Source: JBAXGW01 sp037139195
GTDB taxonomy: Bacteria > Bacteroidota > Bacteroidia > Bacteroidales > JAHJDW01
Length of the DNA stretch: 64,000 bases
Assembly: GCA_037139195.1 (NCBI GenBank)
Contig: JBAXGW010000002.1
Location: forward strand, 62,001-126,000
Direction: 5' to 3'
Every line of letters starts with the position of its first letter. The stretch's first letter is position 1. The notes beneath the pieces were generated by a model, which worked only from the letters and a program-made list of their open reading frames with translations, was not told the origin of the DNA and did no database searches. Shown here piece by piece: positions 16,578-25,281 of the stretch. The position numbers and the translations under genes are program-made.

Positions 16578-19500
16578 ATGCCCACTAAAAGGATTATTTT
16601 TTTACTTTTAACTTTGATGCCTTTTTTCTGCACATTAAAAAAAAGCAATGCTCAGAGTTATAATTTTCAGTACTATACCGTTGCAGAAGGCTTGGCTCAA
16701 TCACAAATTTATTCAATAATTGAAGATAGCCGAGGCTATATGTGGTTTGGATCTGATGGTGGTGGCATTAGCCAATTTGACGGCTTACACTTTAAAACAT
16801 ACACTGAAGACGACGGTCTTTGCAACAATCAAATTCGCGCAATTTTTGAAGATAACAATAAAAATATTTGGATTGGAGCAAATCAAAATTATATAAGTTT
16901 TTTTGATGGGAAAAAATTTAAAACTTACAATTCAAAATCTGGACTTAAAAGTCATACCTATCAAACATTTGCTCAAACAAAGAATGGAACAATATGGACA
17001 GGAAGCAAATACAGTGGCTTGTATTATTTAGAAAATGACAAATTTAAAAGCTTTCAACTTGAAAAAAATAATGACACTATAGATGTTTCGGTATTATTTA
17101 AAGATAATACAGGAAAACTATGGGTAGGAACTAGAGACAATGGACTATATGTATTAGAATCTAACAAGATAATAAAAAAATTCAATGTATCTACCGGATT
17201 TTTAAGCAATAATATAAACTGTATTAATCAAGACAAGAAAAACCGAATTTGGATCGGAACTAATATCGGGGCAGTCTGTTTAAACGGAGAAAGCACACAA
17301 TTATTTTTGCAAAAAGGAATCTTCGAAGACCCTAATATTGTTAGCATTGCTTTTGATTTAAAAAATAATGTTTGGTTTGGAAGCTCACAGGAAGGTGTTT
17401 GTAAATATGATGGAACCAATTTTAAGCTTCTAAATGAATCAAATGGATTGCAGTCCATTTATACCACCTCAATTATAGCAGACCGATTTGGGAATATTTG
17501 GATTGGAGCTGCCAATAGTCCAGGTTTATGCAAATTTGAAAGCGAACGATTCAGCTATTTATCCAAATTAAATGGATTGCCTTCAAACATTGTCATGTCA
17601 ATATATCAAGACAACAAAAATGCCTATTGGTTTGGAACTTATGGCGGCGGCTTGTGTAAATTAGATAATGGAGTATTTAAAACTTGGAATCAAAAAAATG
17701 GCCTATGTTCAAATGTTATTTACACAATAACACAAGACAAAAACAATAACTTTTATGCAGGTTCAAAGGATAACGGATTTAGTATTATTAAAAATGGACA
17801 AATATCAAACTTTTCTATAAAAAACGGGTTGCCTTCTAATAGAGTGTATTCATTTGAGTTTGCTAAAGAAAATGTTTGGATTGGAACCAATGGCGGAGGA
17901 TTAAGTTTATTTAAAAAAGGGAAGTTTGCTAATTTTAAAACAAATGATGGCTTAAGCTCCTTAGATGTTTATGATTTGATTATTGACAAACAAGAACGAC
18001 TTTGGATAGCAACCGAAAGTGGAGGAATATTTATACTCGACAATGCTTACAATGAAGAATATTTTAATAATTCACAACTATTTAAATCAAATATCCATCA
18101 TTTTGATGTTTTTAAAAAGAAAATTCAAGTACTTTCACTTGTGATGGATTCTATAGGAGTTGTTTGGATTGGCACATTTGGCAATGGCGTTTATTCCTAT
18201 GATGGGAAAAACCTAAATAATTATACAACAAAAAATGGATTAAATTCAAATTATATATATCTAGTTCATGCCGATAAAAATGGTTGTATATGGACTGGTA
18301 CAGAAAAAGGTATTAATAAGTTGTCTTTTAAAAATGGACAACTAGATCAAATCAGAACATATAGTAAATCAGAAGGATTTAATGGCATAGAAACAAATTT
18401 AAATGCTGTTCTTGAGGATAATAAAGATAATTTATGGTTTGGAACTGTTCTTGGAGCAACTGTTTATAATTCGAAAGATGATAAAATAAATTTTCTAGCA
18501 CCAACAACCAACATTACAGATATTAACCTATTTTTTGAAAAAATTGATTGGAGCAAATATTCCAGTAATTTAAGTTCATGGTATAAGGTGCCTGATAACT
18601 TTGTTTTAAACTATGACGAGAATCATATCACTTTCAATTTCATTGGAATAGACATGATTAATAGCGACAAAGTAAGCTATCAATATATTTTAGAAGGATT
18701 TGACACAAAATGGTCACCAAAATCAACCAAAACAGATGCTACATTTTCAAACTTACCCTCTGGCGAATATATTTTTAAAGTAAAATCATGTAATAGCAAT
18801 GGAATTTGGTCAAGTGAAAAAGCTATCCATTTTACCGTTTTAAGTCCATTTTGGAAAAAATGGTGGTTTCAAGTCTCGTTGTTAATTATTGTTTTAAGTT
18901 CATTCATTTTGTTTTTTAAATATAGAACGCGCCAACTGGCTATTGAAAAGAAAAACTTAGAAGAATTGGTAGAAAAAAGAACCATAAAAATTTCAAAGCA
19001 AAAAGAAGAAATTCAAGAACAAGCCAATAAACTAGAAGAAGCAAATACAGAATTAGAAAAACTTTCAATTGTTGCCCGAGAAACTGACAATTCTATAGCT
19101 ATTGCTGATAAAGATGGAAATATTGAATGGGTAAACGAAGGATTTACTAGATTATTTGGATATACCCTTGAGGAATTTTTAATTACAAAAGGCAAAAATT
19201 TAATTGAAGGAAGTAGTAATCCTAATATAAAATCAGAAATTGTTTCTTGTATTGAAACTAGAAATCCAGTTACTTATATTTCTCAAACTGAAACAAAATA
19301 CCGGAATAAAATTTGGATACAAACAACCTTGTCTCCTGTAACCGACTCAAATGATAGTTTGATAAAAATTGTGGCAATAGATTCTGACATTTCTGCTTTA
19401 AAACTTGCTGAAGTTGAAATTAATCTTCAGAAAGAAGAAATATTATCTCAAAGAGATCAATTGTCTCAAAGCCTAAAATTGCTTAAAGAACTAGAAGAAT

Positions 19501-20408
19501 TTAAAGATGCCCAAGCAGCAATGATTGTTCACGATTTAAAAAACCCCTTAAGCTTCATACTTAACTTTGCCTCGAAAAGTGCCAGTGATTTAGGAAACAA
19601 ATTAATAAGGCAAGCTGCCCGTCAATCGCTAAATTTAGTGCTTAACATTTTAGATGTTCAAAAATATGAAAAGGCAGAAATGAAGTTAGAATTATTGCCA
19701 TGCAATATAAGTTCTATGTGTTCTATTGCACTTCAAGATGTTGAAGTTTTTATTGATGACAAAAGTTTACAAATTGAGAATAATATTCCTGCAGAATTTA
19801 TGGCAAATGCCGATCAAGACATTATTGTAAGGGTTTTAATGAATCTGATTACAAACGCCATTAAATATTCACCAAATGGAGGAAAATTAGAATTTTCGGC
19901 TGTTAAACAGGATTCATTTATTAAAATTGGAGTGAAAGACAATGGTGAAGGCATAAGTAAAGAACTACAAGAATCTGTTTTTGAAAAATTCTCTCAAGTA
20001 AAAGCAAAATCAATTGGAGCAGCTCGTTCAACAGGATTAGGATTAACTTTTTGCAAATTAGCAGTGGAATCGCATGGCGGAAAAATCTGGATTGAATCTG
20101 AGTTAGGGAAAGGAGCCTCTTTCTTTTTTACTCTTTTAGGTGCTAATGATATTGAGGTTACTAAGAAAGAAGAATTAAAAAAAGAAATTGTAGTGCTTAC
20201 AGAAGAGGAAATAAAAATATTAAGAAATTTCCAAAATAAAATAGAAAAAATGGATATATATGAGACAAGCGAAAATTTATTACTGGTAGACAGTATAAAA
20301 GCAAGTCTTGATTCAACAGGAATTTTCTATTTTACTACTGAACTAGAAAATGCAATATTAAATTTTAATGAAGTCAAAATTGCACATCTTTTGGATCTTT
20401 TAAAGTAA
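16578..20408 (+). CDS. Beta-propeller sensor histidine kinase (Reg_prop/Y_Y_Y/PAS/HisKA/HATPase)
   Basis: A 1276-residue membrane sensor. A signal peptide (1-26) leads into about 14 periplasmic two-component propeller repeats (WFGTxGGG-type, to about 640), a Y_Y_Y domain (about 685-750), one membrane helix (about 765-785), a coiled coil, a PAS domain (about 830-955), a dimerisation domain with the phospho-His in MIVHDLKNP (His985) and an intact ATP-binding domain (NLITNAIKYSP, DNGEGIS, STGLGL). Unlike typical hybrid HTCS proteins it has no receiver or AraC domain. The last ~70 residues form an extension shared with the next gene. The frame opens at a TTG at 16569, but the ATG at 16578 gives a cleaner signal peptide. 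Its likely partner is the response regulator-phosphatase two genes on. Confidence 0.93.
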   Translation: MPTKRIIFLLLTLMPFFCTLKKSNAQSYNFQYYTVAEGLAQSQIYSIIEDSRGYMWFGSDGGGISQFDGLHFKTYTEDDGLCNNQIRAIFEDNNKNIWIGANQNYISFFDGKKFKTYNSKSGLKSHTYQTFAQTKNGTIWTGSKYSGLYYLENDKFKSFQLEKNNDTIDVSVLFKDNTGKLWVGTRDNGLYVLESNKIIKKFNVSTGFLSNNINCINQDKKNRIWIGTNIGAVCLNGESTQLFLQKGIFEDPNIVSIAFDLKNNVWFGSSQEGVCKYDGTNFKLLNESNGLQSIYTTSIIADRFGNIWIGAANSPGLCKFESERFSYLSKLNGLPSNIVMSIYQDNKNAYWFGTYGGGLCKLDNGVFKTWNQKNGLCSNVIYTITQDKNNNFYAGSKDNGFSIIKNGQISNFSIKNGLPSNRVYSFEFAKENVWIGTNGGGLSLFKKGKFANFKTNDGLSSLDVYDLIIDKQERLWIATESGGIFILDNAYNEEYFNNSQLFKSNIHHFDVFKKKIQVLSLVMDSIGVVWIGTFGNGVYSYDGKNLNNYTTKNGLNSNYIYLVHADKNGCIWTGTEKGINKLSFKNGQLDQIRTYSKSEGFNGIETNLNAVLEDNKDNLWFGTVLGATVYNSKDDKINFLAPTTNITDINLFFEKIDWSKYSSNLSSWYKVPDNFVLNYDENHITFNFIGIDMINSDKVSYQYILEGFDTKWSPKSTKTDATFSNLPSGEYIFKVKSCNSNGIWSSEKAIHFTVLSPFWKKWWFQVSLLIIVLSSFILFFKYRTRQLAIEKKNLEELVEKRTIKISKQKEEIQEQANKLEEANTELEKLSIVARETDNSIAIADKDGNIEWVNEGFTRLFGYTLEEFLITKGKNLIEGSSNPNIKSEIVSCIETRNPVTYISQTETKYRNKIWIQTTLSPVTDSNDSLIKIVAIDSDISALKLAEVEINLQKEEILSQRDQLSQSLKLLKELEEFKDAQAAMIVHDLKNPLSFILNFASKSASDLGNKLIRQAARQSLNLVLNILDVQKYEKAEMKLELLPCNISSMCSIALQDVEVFIDDKSLQIENNIPAEFMANADQDIIVRVLMNLITNAIKYSPNGGKLEFSAVKQDSFIKIGVKDNGEGISKELQESVFEKFSQVKAKSIGAARSTGLGLTFCKLAVESHGGKIWIESELGKGASFFFTLLGANDIEVTKKEELKKEIVVLTEEEIKILRNFQNKIEKMDIYETSENLLLVDSIKASLDSTGIFYFTTELENAILNFNEVKIAHLLDLLK

Positions 20409-20445
20409 AAATCAATTATATACGCTTTTTCAAAAATCACCTATT

Positions 20446-20453
20446 TAAATTTG
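20446..20453 (+). promoter_or_regulatory. Candidate -7 element (TAAATTTG) before the pseudokinase gene
   Basis: The same octamer as in front of both siaC-like genes lies in the 116-base gap between the two kinase genes, about 72 bases before the next ATG. No good -33 element is visible. Confidence 0.35.
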
Positions 20454-20524
20454 GTTTCTAATAATTATTTAGAATTTTTATTTTTCATGAAGTATAAATT
20501 ACAGATTTTCAAGTCTTAATAAAC

Positions 20525-22543
20525 ATGTATAAACCCCCTTTATATAAATTAATAAATAATATAATTACAGCAGGAACCGAAGGCGACTACGATACTGAGC
20601 AGATAAGAAAAATAATTACCATTAATTTTTTCTCAATTATTGGCGTATTTTTCATGACCTATTTAGGCCTTAAAGATGTGTTAGCTGGCGAGGTTACACT
20701 TGGATTAGGAGTTCTTTCGGTTGACTTGATAATGCTTACAAATGCTATTTACCTAAGAAAATCAAAAAATCATATTCTTGCTGGTTTTGTTATTGTATCT
20801 ATTATGTTTTTACTTGAGCTGTTTTTACTAATTACTGGAGGAACTGAAAAAAGTGGACCGCTTTGGTATTTTTGCTATCCAATAGTTGCTCTGTTTTCAT
20901 TGGGAAATAAAAGAGGAAATTATTTTATTTTTGGATTAATTGTTACTACTGCGGCTTTATTTATTTGGAATCCAAGTTTTATATGCGATTATCAACATAG
21001 CTTTAAAGTCCGCTTTTTTGCATCATTTATAACAGTAGTTTTTCTATCAATTGCAGCGGAATATGTTAGAGAGAAAAACTATGTTAGATTGATTAAGATG
21101 ATGGACAGAAACAAGTTGTTTCTTAACCAAACAATGGAACATAAAACTAAATTAGAGGTGCAAGCAATTGAGCTTGAAAAGTTATCGATTGTAACCGAAA
21201 AAACCGACAACTGTGTTATAATAATTGATAAAAAAGGCTGTATTGAATGGGTGAATAAAGCATTTGAAGAAATGTCGGGCGTAAAACTAGATTTAATAAA
21301 ATCAATGCCTTTTGTAAAATTTACGCTAGATGTAAATTTTAGTAAGAAATACAATACTTGTATTAAAGAGAAGTCCTCAGTATCTTATATATGCAAACGA
21401 ATATCTTTGAAACATGATGAATTTTGGCTCCAATCAACTCTTACCCCTATTATTGATAATAATGGAGAAATCACACGATTTGTTTGCGTTGAATCAGATA
21501 TTACAAATATAAAAAAAGCAGAAGAAGAAATTCAAAAACAAAATAATGAATTAAAATTTCACCGAGATCAATTAGCCCAAACTATTCAACAATTAAAACA
21601 ACTTGAATTGTATAAAGAAGAAATGAATTCACTGGTAGCTCAAGATTTACGCGATGCTATAAATTCTGTAATTTTAAATTCATCTCAGGGAGTTTCGGAA
21701 AAGCGAATGCAGTCTATAAATCAAATTGGAAAACAAACATTAATTGTTGTTCAAAATATTTTAGATATTAAAAATTATGAAAATAAAAAGATAGCTCTAG
21801 CAATAGATATTCATAACTTAGCGCCTGTTGTTGAACACGCAATCAGAGATGTTTCGTATTTAATTGAAGAAAAAAACATTAATGTTACTATTAACAATGA
21901 CTCTGTTATTCAAGCAGCATTTGATTATAATGCGATGCACCGTGTTATAATAAATGCATTGGTAAACTCTCTAAACCATATTCATGCTGGTGGAAACATA
22001 ACTATTACGGTAAATCCAAAAATTAAATCTAATAAAACTTGCATAGCAATTGAGGACGATGGAGCCAACTTTTCTGATATTCAATTAAATCAAGAGCTTA
22101 ATCATGATTTAGCAATAAAATCGAAAGAAAATAATGAGCAACGCAAAATCAGTTATGGTCTAACTTACAATAAACTAGTATTACAAGGACACCATGGTGA
22201 TTTTGAAATTGTTATAGAAAACAATATTACCAAATTTATAATTAGTTTGCCATCGATAAAACAAATCGAGGAATCAAATGATGAAAATAAGCAAACTGCT
22301 GATAAATTAGAAAAAGATATATATATCAATTCAGAAATTAAAATGCTTGAGCCTTTTATTGCATTGCTGAAAAATTCTGACATCTATGAAACAGGAAAAA
22401 ATATTGATATTATTAATGAAATAAGAAAATTAACTCTTTCAGAAAATTTATTGCAGTGGACTAAAAAAATGGAAAATGCAATATTTAATTTTAATGATGA
22501 AGAGTATAAAGATTTGTTGAACAGTATAAACAAAGAGGAATGA
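20525..22543 (+). CDS. Membrane PAS histidine-kinase-like protein lacking the phospho-acceptor His (probable pseudokinase)
   Basis: A 672-residue paralogue of the preceding kinase with a different input: about six membrane helices between residues 30 and 185 instead of the propeller. A coiled coil and a PAS domain follow (LEKLSIVTEKTDN, IEWVNKAF, very close to the neighbour). In the dimerisation domain the H-box reads LVAQDLRDAI, so the phospho-acceptor is Gln373 (codon CAA at 21641). In the ATP-binding domain the N-box keeps its Asn residues (NALVNSLNH), but the G1 box is IEDDGANFS and the G2 box is ISYGLTYNKL, both eroded. The frame is otherwise intact. The C-terminal extension (DIYET, ENAIFNFN) matches the neighbour. 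The gene overlaps the response regulator-phosphatase by four bases. I infer a regulatory pseudokinase. Confidence 0.88.
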   Translation: MYKPPLYKLINNIITAGTEGDYDTEQIRKIITINFFSIIGVFFMTYLGLKDVLAGEVTLGLGVLSVDLIMLTNAIYLRKSKNHILAGFVIVSIMFLLELFLLITGGTEKSGPLWYFCYPIVALFSLGNKRGNYFIFGLIVTTAALFIWNPSFICDYQHSFKVRFFASFITVVFLSIAAEYVREKNYVRLIKMMDRNKLFLNQTMEHKTKLEVQAIELEKLSIVTEKTDNCVIIIDKKGCIEWVNKAFEEMSGVKLDLIKSMPFVKFTLDVNFSKKYNTCIKEKSSVSYICKRISLKHDEFWLQSTLTPIIDNNGEITRFVCVESDITNIKKAEEEIQKQNNELKFHRDQLAQTIQQLKQLELYKEEMNSLVAQDLRDAINSVILNSSQGVSEKRMQSINQIGKQTLIVVQNILDIKNYENKKIALAIDIHNLAPVVEHAIRDVSYLIEEKNINVTINNDSVIQAAFDYNAMHRVIINALVNSLNHIHAGGNITITVNPKIKSNKTCIAIEDDGANFSDIQLNQELNHDLAIKSKENNEQRKISYGLTYNKLVLQGHHGDFEIVIENNITKFIISLPSIKQIEESNDENKQTADKLEKDIYINSEIKMLEPFIALLKNSDIYETGKNIDIINEIRKLTLSENLLQWTKKMENAIFNFNDEEYKDLLNSINKEE

Positions 22544-23727
22544 TAAAGAAATTTTCAATATTAATTGCAGACGACCAAAAAGACAATATTATTGTTATTC
22601 TGGATATGTTGAAAACTTCAACAGATGTTGAATATACTGTTATGGCAGCACCTAATGGCAAAATTGCATGCGAATTAGCTGAGAAAAAATTGCCAGATAT
22701 GATTATTATGGATTGGGAAATGCCTGTTATGAACGGAATAGAAGCAGTACGTCAGATTAAAGCTAACCCAATAACATCCGATATACCAATAATAATGGCA
22801 ACTGCTCTAGCTTCTTCTTCACATCTTGGCGAAGCATTAGAAGTAGGAGCTATTGATTATGTCCGCAAACCTATTGATAGGTTAGAATTATTGGCTAGAG
22901 TAAAATCATCATTATTGCTATCTGAAAGTTATAAAAAAATTAAAACACAAAAAGAACTTCTTTCGCATAACAATAAATTAATTACCGATAGCATTAAATA
23001 CGCACATAGAATTCAAAGTGCTATATTACCATCTGAAGAATACATTAAAGATTTGTTTAATGATGCATTTGTTTTTATTCAGCCAAAAGATTGTGTTAGT
23101 GGCGATTTTTATTGGGGAAAGAAAATAAATAATAAAATATTTATTGCGGCTGTTGATTGCACTGGTCATGGAGTACCTGGCGCATTTATGTCGCTTATTG
23201 GATATAACTTATTAGAGCAACTTAGCAATGAAACCATCAATCCTGCACAATTGCTTGATTTGATGAAAACTAGCGTTTGCGAAAAATTAGTTAATGAAAA
23301 AAATCAGTTTAAAGTAAACGATGGAATGGATATGTCGCTTTGTGTAATTGATTATACTGAAATGATTATAAATTATGCAGGAGCGTATAACCCTTTATTT
23401 TTAATATCTAACAATACTTTCACTGAAACAAAAGCAAATAAAATGCCTGTTGGAAAGGCGTTGCTCGAAACTGGCAAAAAATTCACCAATCATCAAATGA
23501 GTTTTTCTAAAGGCGACAAAATATATTTGTTCTCTGATGGATATGCAGACCAAATTGGTGGTTCAGAAAACGACAAATTCTTTCTATCCAATTTCAGAGA
23601 TATGATAATTGAAAATTCGAAATTGCCAATGAATGATCAGAAAGAAGTTATTAAAACTCGATTATTTGATTGGATTGGAGACAATGCTCAAATTGATGAT
23701 ATTATGGTTTTAGGAATTGAATTGTAA
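22540..23727 (+). CDS. Response regulator fused to PP2C/SpoIIE-type phosphatase
   Basis: A 395-residue output protein. Residues 1-125 form a receiver domain with the acidic pair in IADDQKD, the phospho-acceptor Asp58 (IIMDWEMPV) and Lys in YVRKPI. A helical linker (about 130-165) leads to a PP2C-type Ser/Thr phosphatase with the metal-binding Asp residues in SGDFYW, AVDCTGHGVPGAFMS, LFSDGYADQ and IDDIMVL. It starts within the last codons of the pseudokinase gene (ATGA overlap). By analogy with RsbU and SiaA it would dephosphorylate an anti-sigma-antagonist-like protein. The two SiaC-type proteins at the head of the locus are the obvious candidates. Confidence 0.94.
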   Translation: MIKKFSILIADDQKDNIIVILDMLKTSTDVEYTVMAAPNGKIACELAEKKLPDMIIMDWEMPVMNGIEAVRQIKANPITSDIPIIMATALASSSHLGEALEVGAIDYVRKPIDRLELLARVKSSLLLSESYKKIKTQKELLSHNNKLITDSIKYAHRIQSAILPSEEYIKDLFNDAFVFIQPKDCVSGDFYWGKKINNKIFIAAVDCTGHGVPGAFMSLIGYNLLEQLSNETINPAQLLDLMKTSVCEKLVNEKNQFKVNDGMDMSLCVIDYTEMIINYAGAYNPLFLISNNTFTETKANKMPVGKALLETGKKFTNHQMSFSKGDKIYLFSDGYADQIGGSENDKFFLSNFRDMIIENSKLPMNDQKEVIKTRLFDWIGDNAQIDDIMVLGIEL

Positions 23728-23731
23728 ATAG

Positions 23732-24334
23732 CTAAGCATCCCATTCTTTATTTAATTTTTCAATAAAAGCCAGAATTTTATCTCTGCCTGTTTTCTCTTT
23801 GGCAGACGAAATGAAGCTAGTTGGAATTTCTTCCCAAAATTTTAAAAGTTCAGCATTAAAAAGTTTAATATTTTTACTCGACTCTCGCTGACTTATTTTG
23901 TCCATTTTTGTAAACACCAATGTTATTGGAATGCCCTTTCCTCCCATCCAATTAATAAATTCAATATCAATTTTTTGAGGTGGAATACGACAATCAATTA
24001 ATACAAAAACTGTAACTACATTTGTTCGCTTAGTTAGATAATTTGCAATCATCTTTTCCCAAGCTTCGCGGTTTTTTTTTGATGTTTTTGCAAAACCATA
24101 CCCTGGCAAATCGACTAAATACCAATTTGAATTTATTATAAAATGATTAATCAACCTTGTTTTACCAGGAGCTTGCGATGTCTTAGCTAATTTATTATTG
24201 TTCGACAACATATTAATCAACGAAGATTTTCCAACATTAGAGCGGCCAATAAATGCGTATTCGGGCATATCTTGTTTCGGACATTTGTCAACATCCGTAT
24301 TACTTAAAACAAATTCTGCCGATTTTATAATCAT
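23732..24334 (-). CDS. engB: Ribosome biogenesis GTPase EngB (YsxC/YihA)
   Basis: A 200-residue GTPase needed for large-subunit ribosome assembly. The G motifs are all visible: GRSNVGKSS (G1), GKTRLINHF (G2), DLPGYG (G3), TKMD (G4) and SSAKEKTG (G5). Length is normal. It converges on the response regulator-phosphatase with four bases between stops and lies three bases downstream of the N-acyltransferase gene, so it probably shares that transcript. Confidence 0.97.
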   Translation of the reverse strand: MIIKSAEFVLSNTDVDKCPKQDMPEYAFIGRSNVGKSSLINMLSNNNKLAKTSQAPGKTRLINHFIINSNWYLVDLPGYGFAKTSKKNREAWEKMIANYLTKRTNVVTVFVLIDCRIPPQKIDIEFINWMGGKGIPITLVFTKMDKISQRESSKNIKLFNAELLKFWEEIPTSFISSAKEKTGRDKILAFIEKLNKEWDA

Positions 24335-24337
24335 TTT

Positions 24338-25270
24338 TTATTTTTTAGGAATATAAGTATTAACGTGTCTTTCTTTTTTTGTTTGATGAATATCGTTCAC
24401 GTTCACTAATATTCCAGTTTCTTCTACTTCGCCAAATGTATTATTTAAAGAGGTTCCAAAATATAACATGGTGCGAGAAAGGTTCATATATGCATTTACC
24501 AAAGGTGGAATTCCTGTATTAAGCTCACGAACAGAAGTTACCAGTATTTTATAATCTTCATCGTAATTATTCCCTATAAAAACTTTTTCAAACTGATCTT
24601 CTTCTGAATAAGTAAAGAGCGGTTTTATTGGAAAAACAAGCTTTTCGGTATCAGGAAAATATTTATGCATGAAATATAGAATCATATTTCGAGCACGTCT
24701 ATTGTAATGTGGATACATTGTTACTTTCCCAAAAAAATATCGCATATCAGGATTTTCAATCCATATTGCACCTAGTCCATCCCATAAATTATCTAAAGAA
24801 AAAATTCCTTTTCGACTATCTTTTGTCGGTTGAAAATTTGGTTGAACAAAACTTCTTCCTAATTCAACCGTGTATGGTAAATAATCAGTAATAAATTTTT
24901 CCGAAAGAGTGAATAATCCAGATGTCCCAAATTGAAAAATTCCATTTTCGTCTCTTTTCGCATCTTTTCCATGCATAAACCTATATCCACCAACAATTTC
25001 CTTATCTCTAGGATCCCAAACAAACAATTGCTTATATGGTTCATCAGAAATATCGTATTTATCAATATCGCAATCTTTTCCTGTTCCACCACCAGCAGCA
25101 CGAAAGGTTGCTTCTCTTAAACGACCTATTTCTCGCATTATATTTGGAGAGTTATGAGCTGTAACAACATAAATCAAATTATCTCCATTATTACTCGAAC
25201 GTAAGAATTTATCGTGAGTTAATTCGCTTTCAATAATTTGTCTGTCTATTGGAGCAATAATATCTTGCAT
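24338..25270 (-). CDS. GNAT-fold N-acyltransferase, glycine/ornithine-lipid type (GlsB/OlsB-like)
   Basis: A 310-residue acyltransferase of the OlsB/GlsB group, which attaches a 3-hydroxy fatty acid to the amino group of an amino acid. The recognisable part is EIGRLREATFRAAGGGTG, followed by DKYDISDEPYKQLFVWDPRD and GGYRFMHG, then ELGRSFVQPNF. It lies 11 bases after an O-acyltransferase gene. In Bacteroides thetaiotaomicron an adjacent pair, glsB-glsA, makes glycine lipids, membrane lipids affecting stress tolerance. I infer the same role; the amino acid used (glycine, ornithine or other) cannot be read from the sequence. Confidence 0.82.
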   Translation of the reverse strand: MQDIIAPIDRQIIESELTHDKFLRSSNNGDNLIYVVTAHNSPNIMREIGRLREATFRAAGGGTGKDCDIDKYDISDEPYKQLFVWDPRDKEIVGGYRFMHGKDAKRDENGIFQFGTSGLFTLSEKFITDYLPYTVELGRSFVQPNFQPTKDSRKGIFSLDNLWDGLGAIWIENPDMRYFFGKVTMYPHYNRRARNMILYFMHKYFPDTEKLVFPIKPLFTYSEEDQFEKVFIGNNYDEDYKILVTSVRELNTGIPPLVNAYMNLSRTMLYFGTSLNNTFGEVEETGILVNVNDIHQTKKERHVNTYIPKK

Positions 25271-25281
25271 GTCTCTAAAAT

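Noticed and set aside
20525..22543. Pseudokinase gene as a frameshifted or sequencing-damaged kinase
   Set aside because: The frame is open from start to end, the PAS domain and C-terminal tail are well kept, and the lost residues are scattered single changes, not a garbled block.
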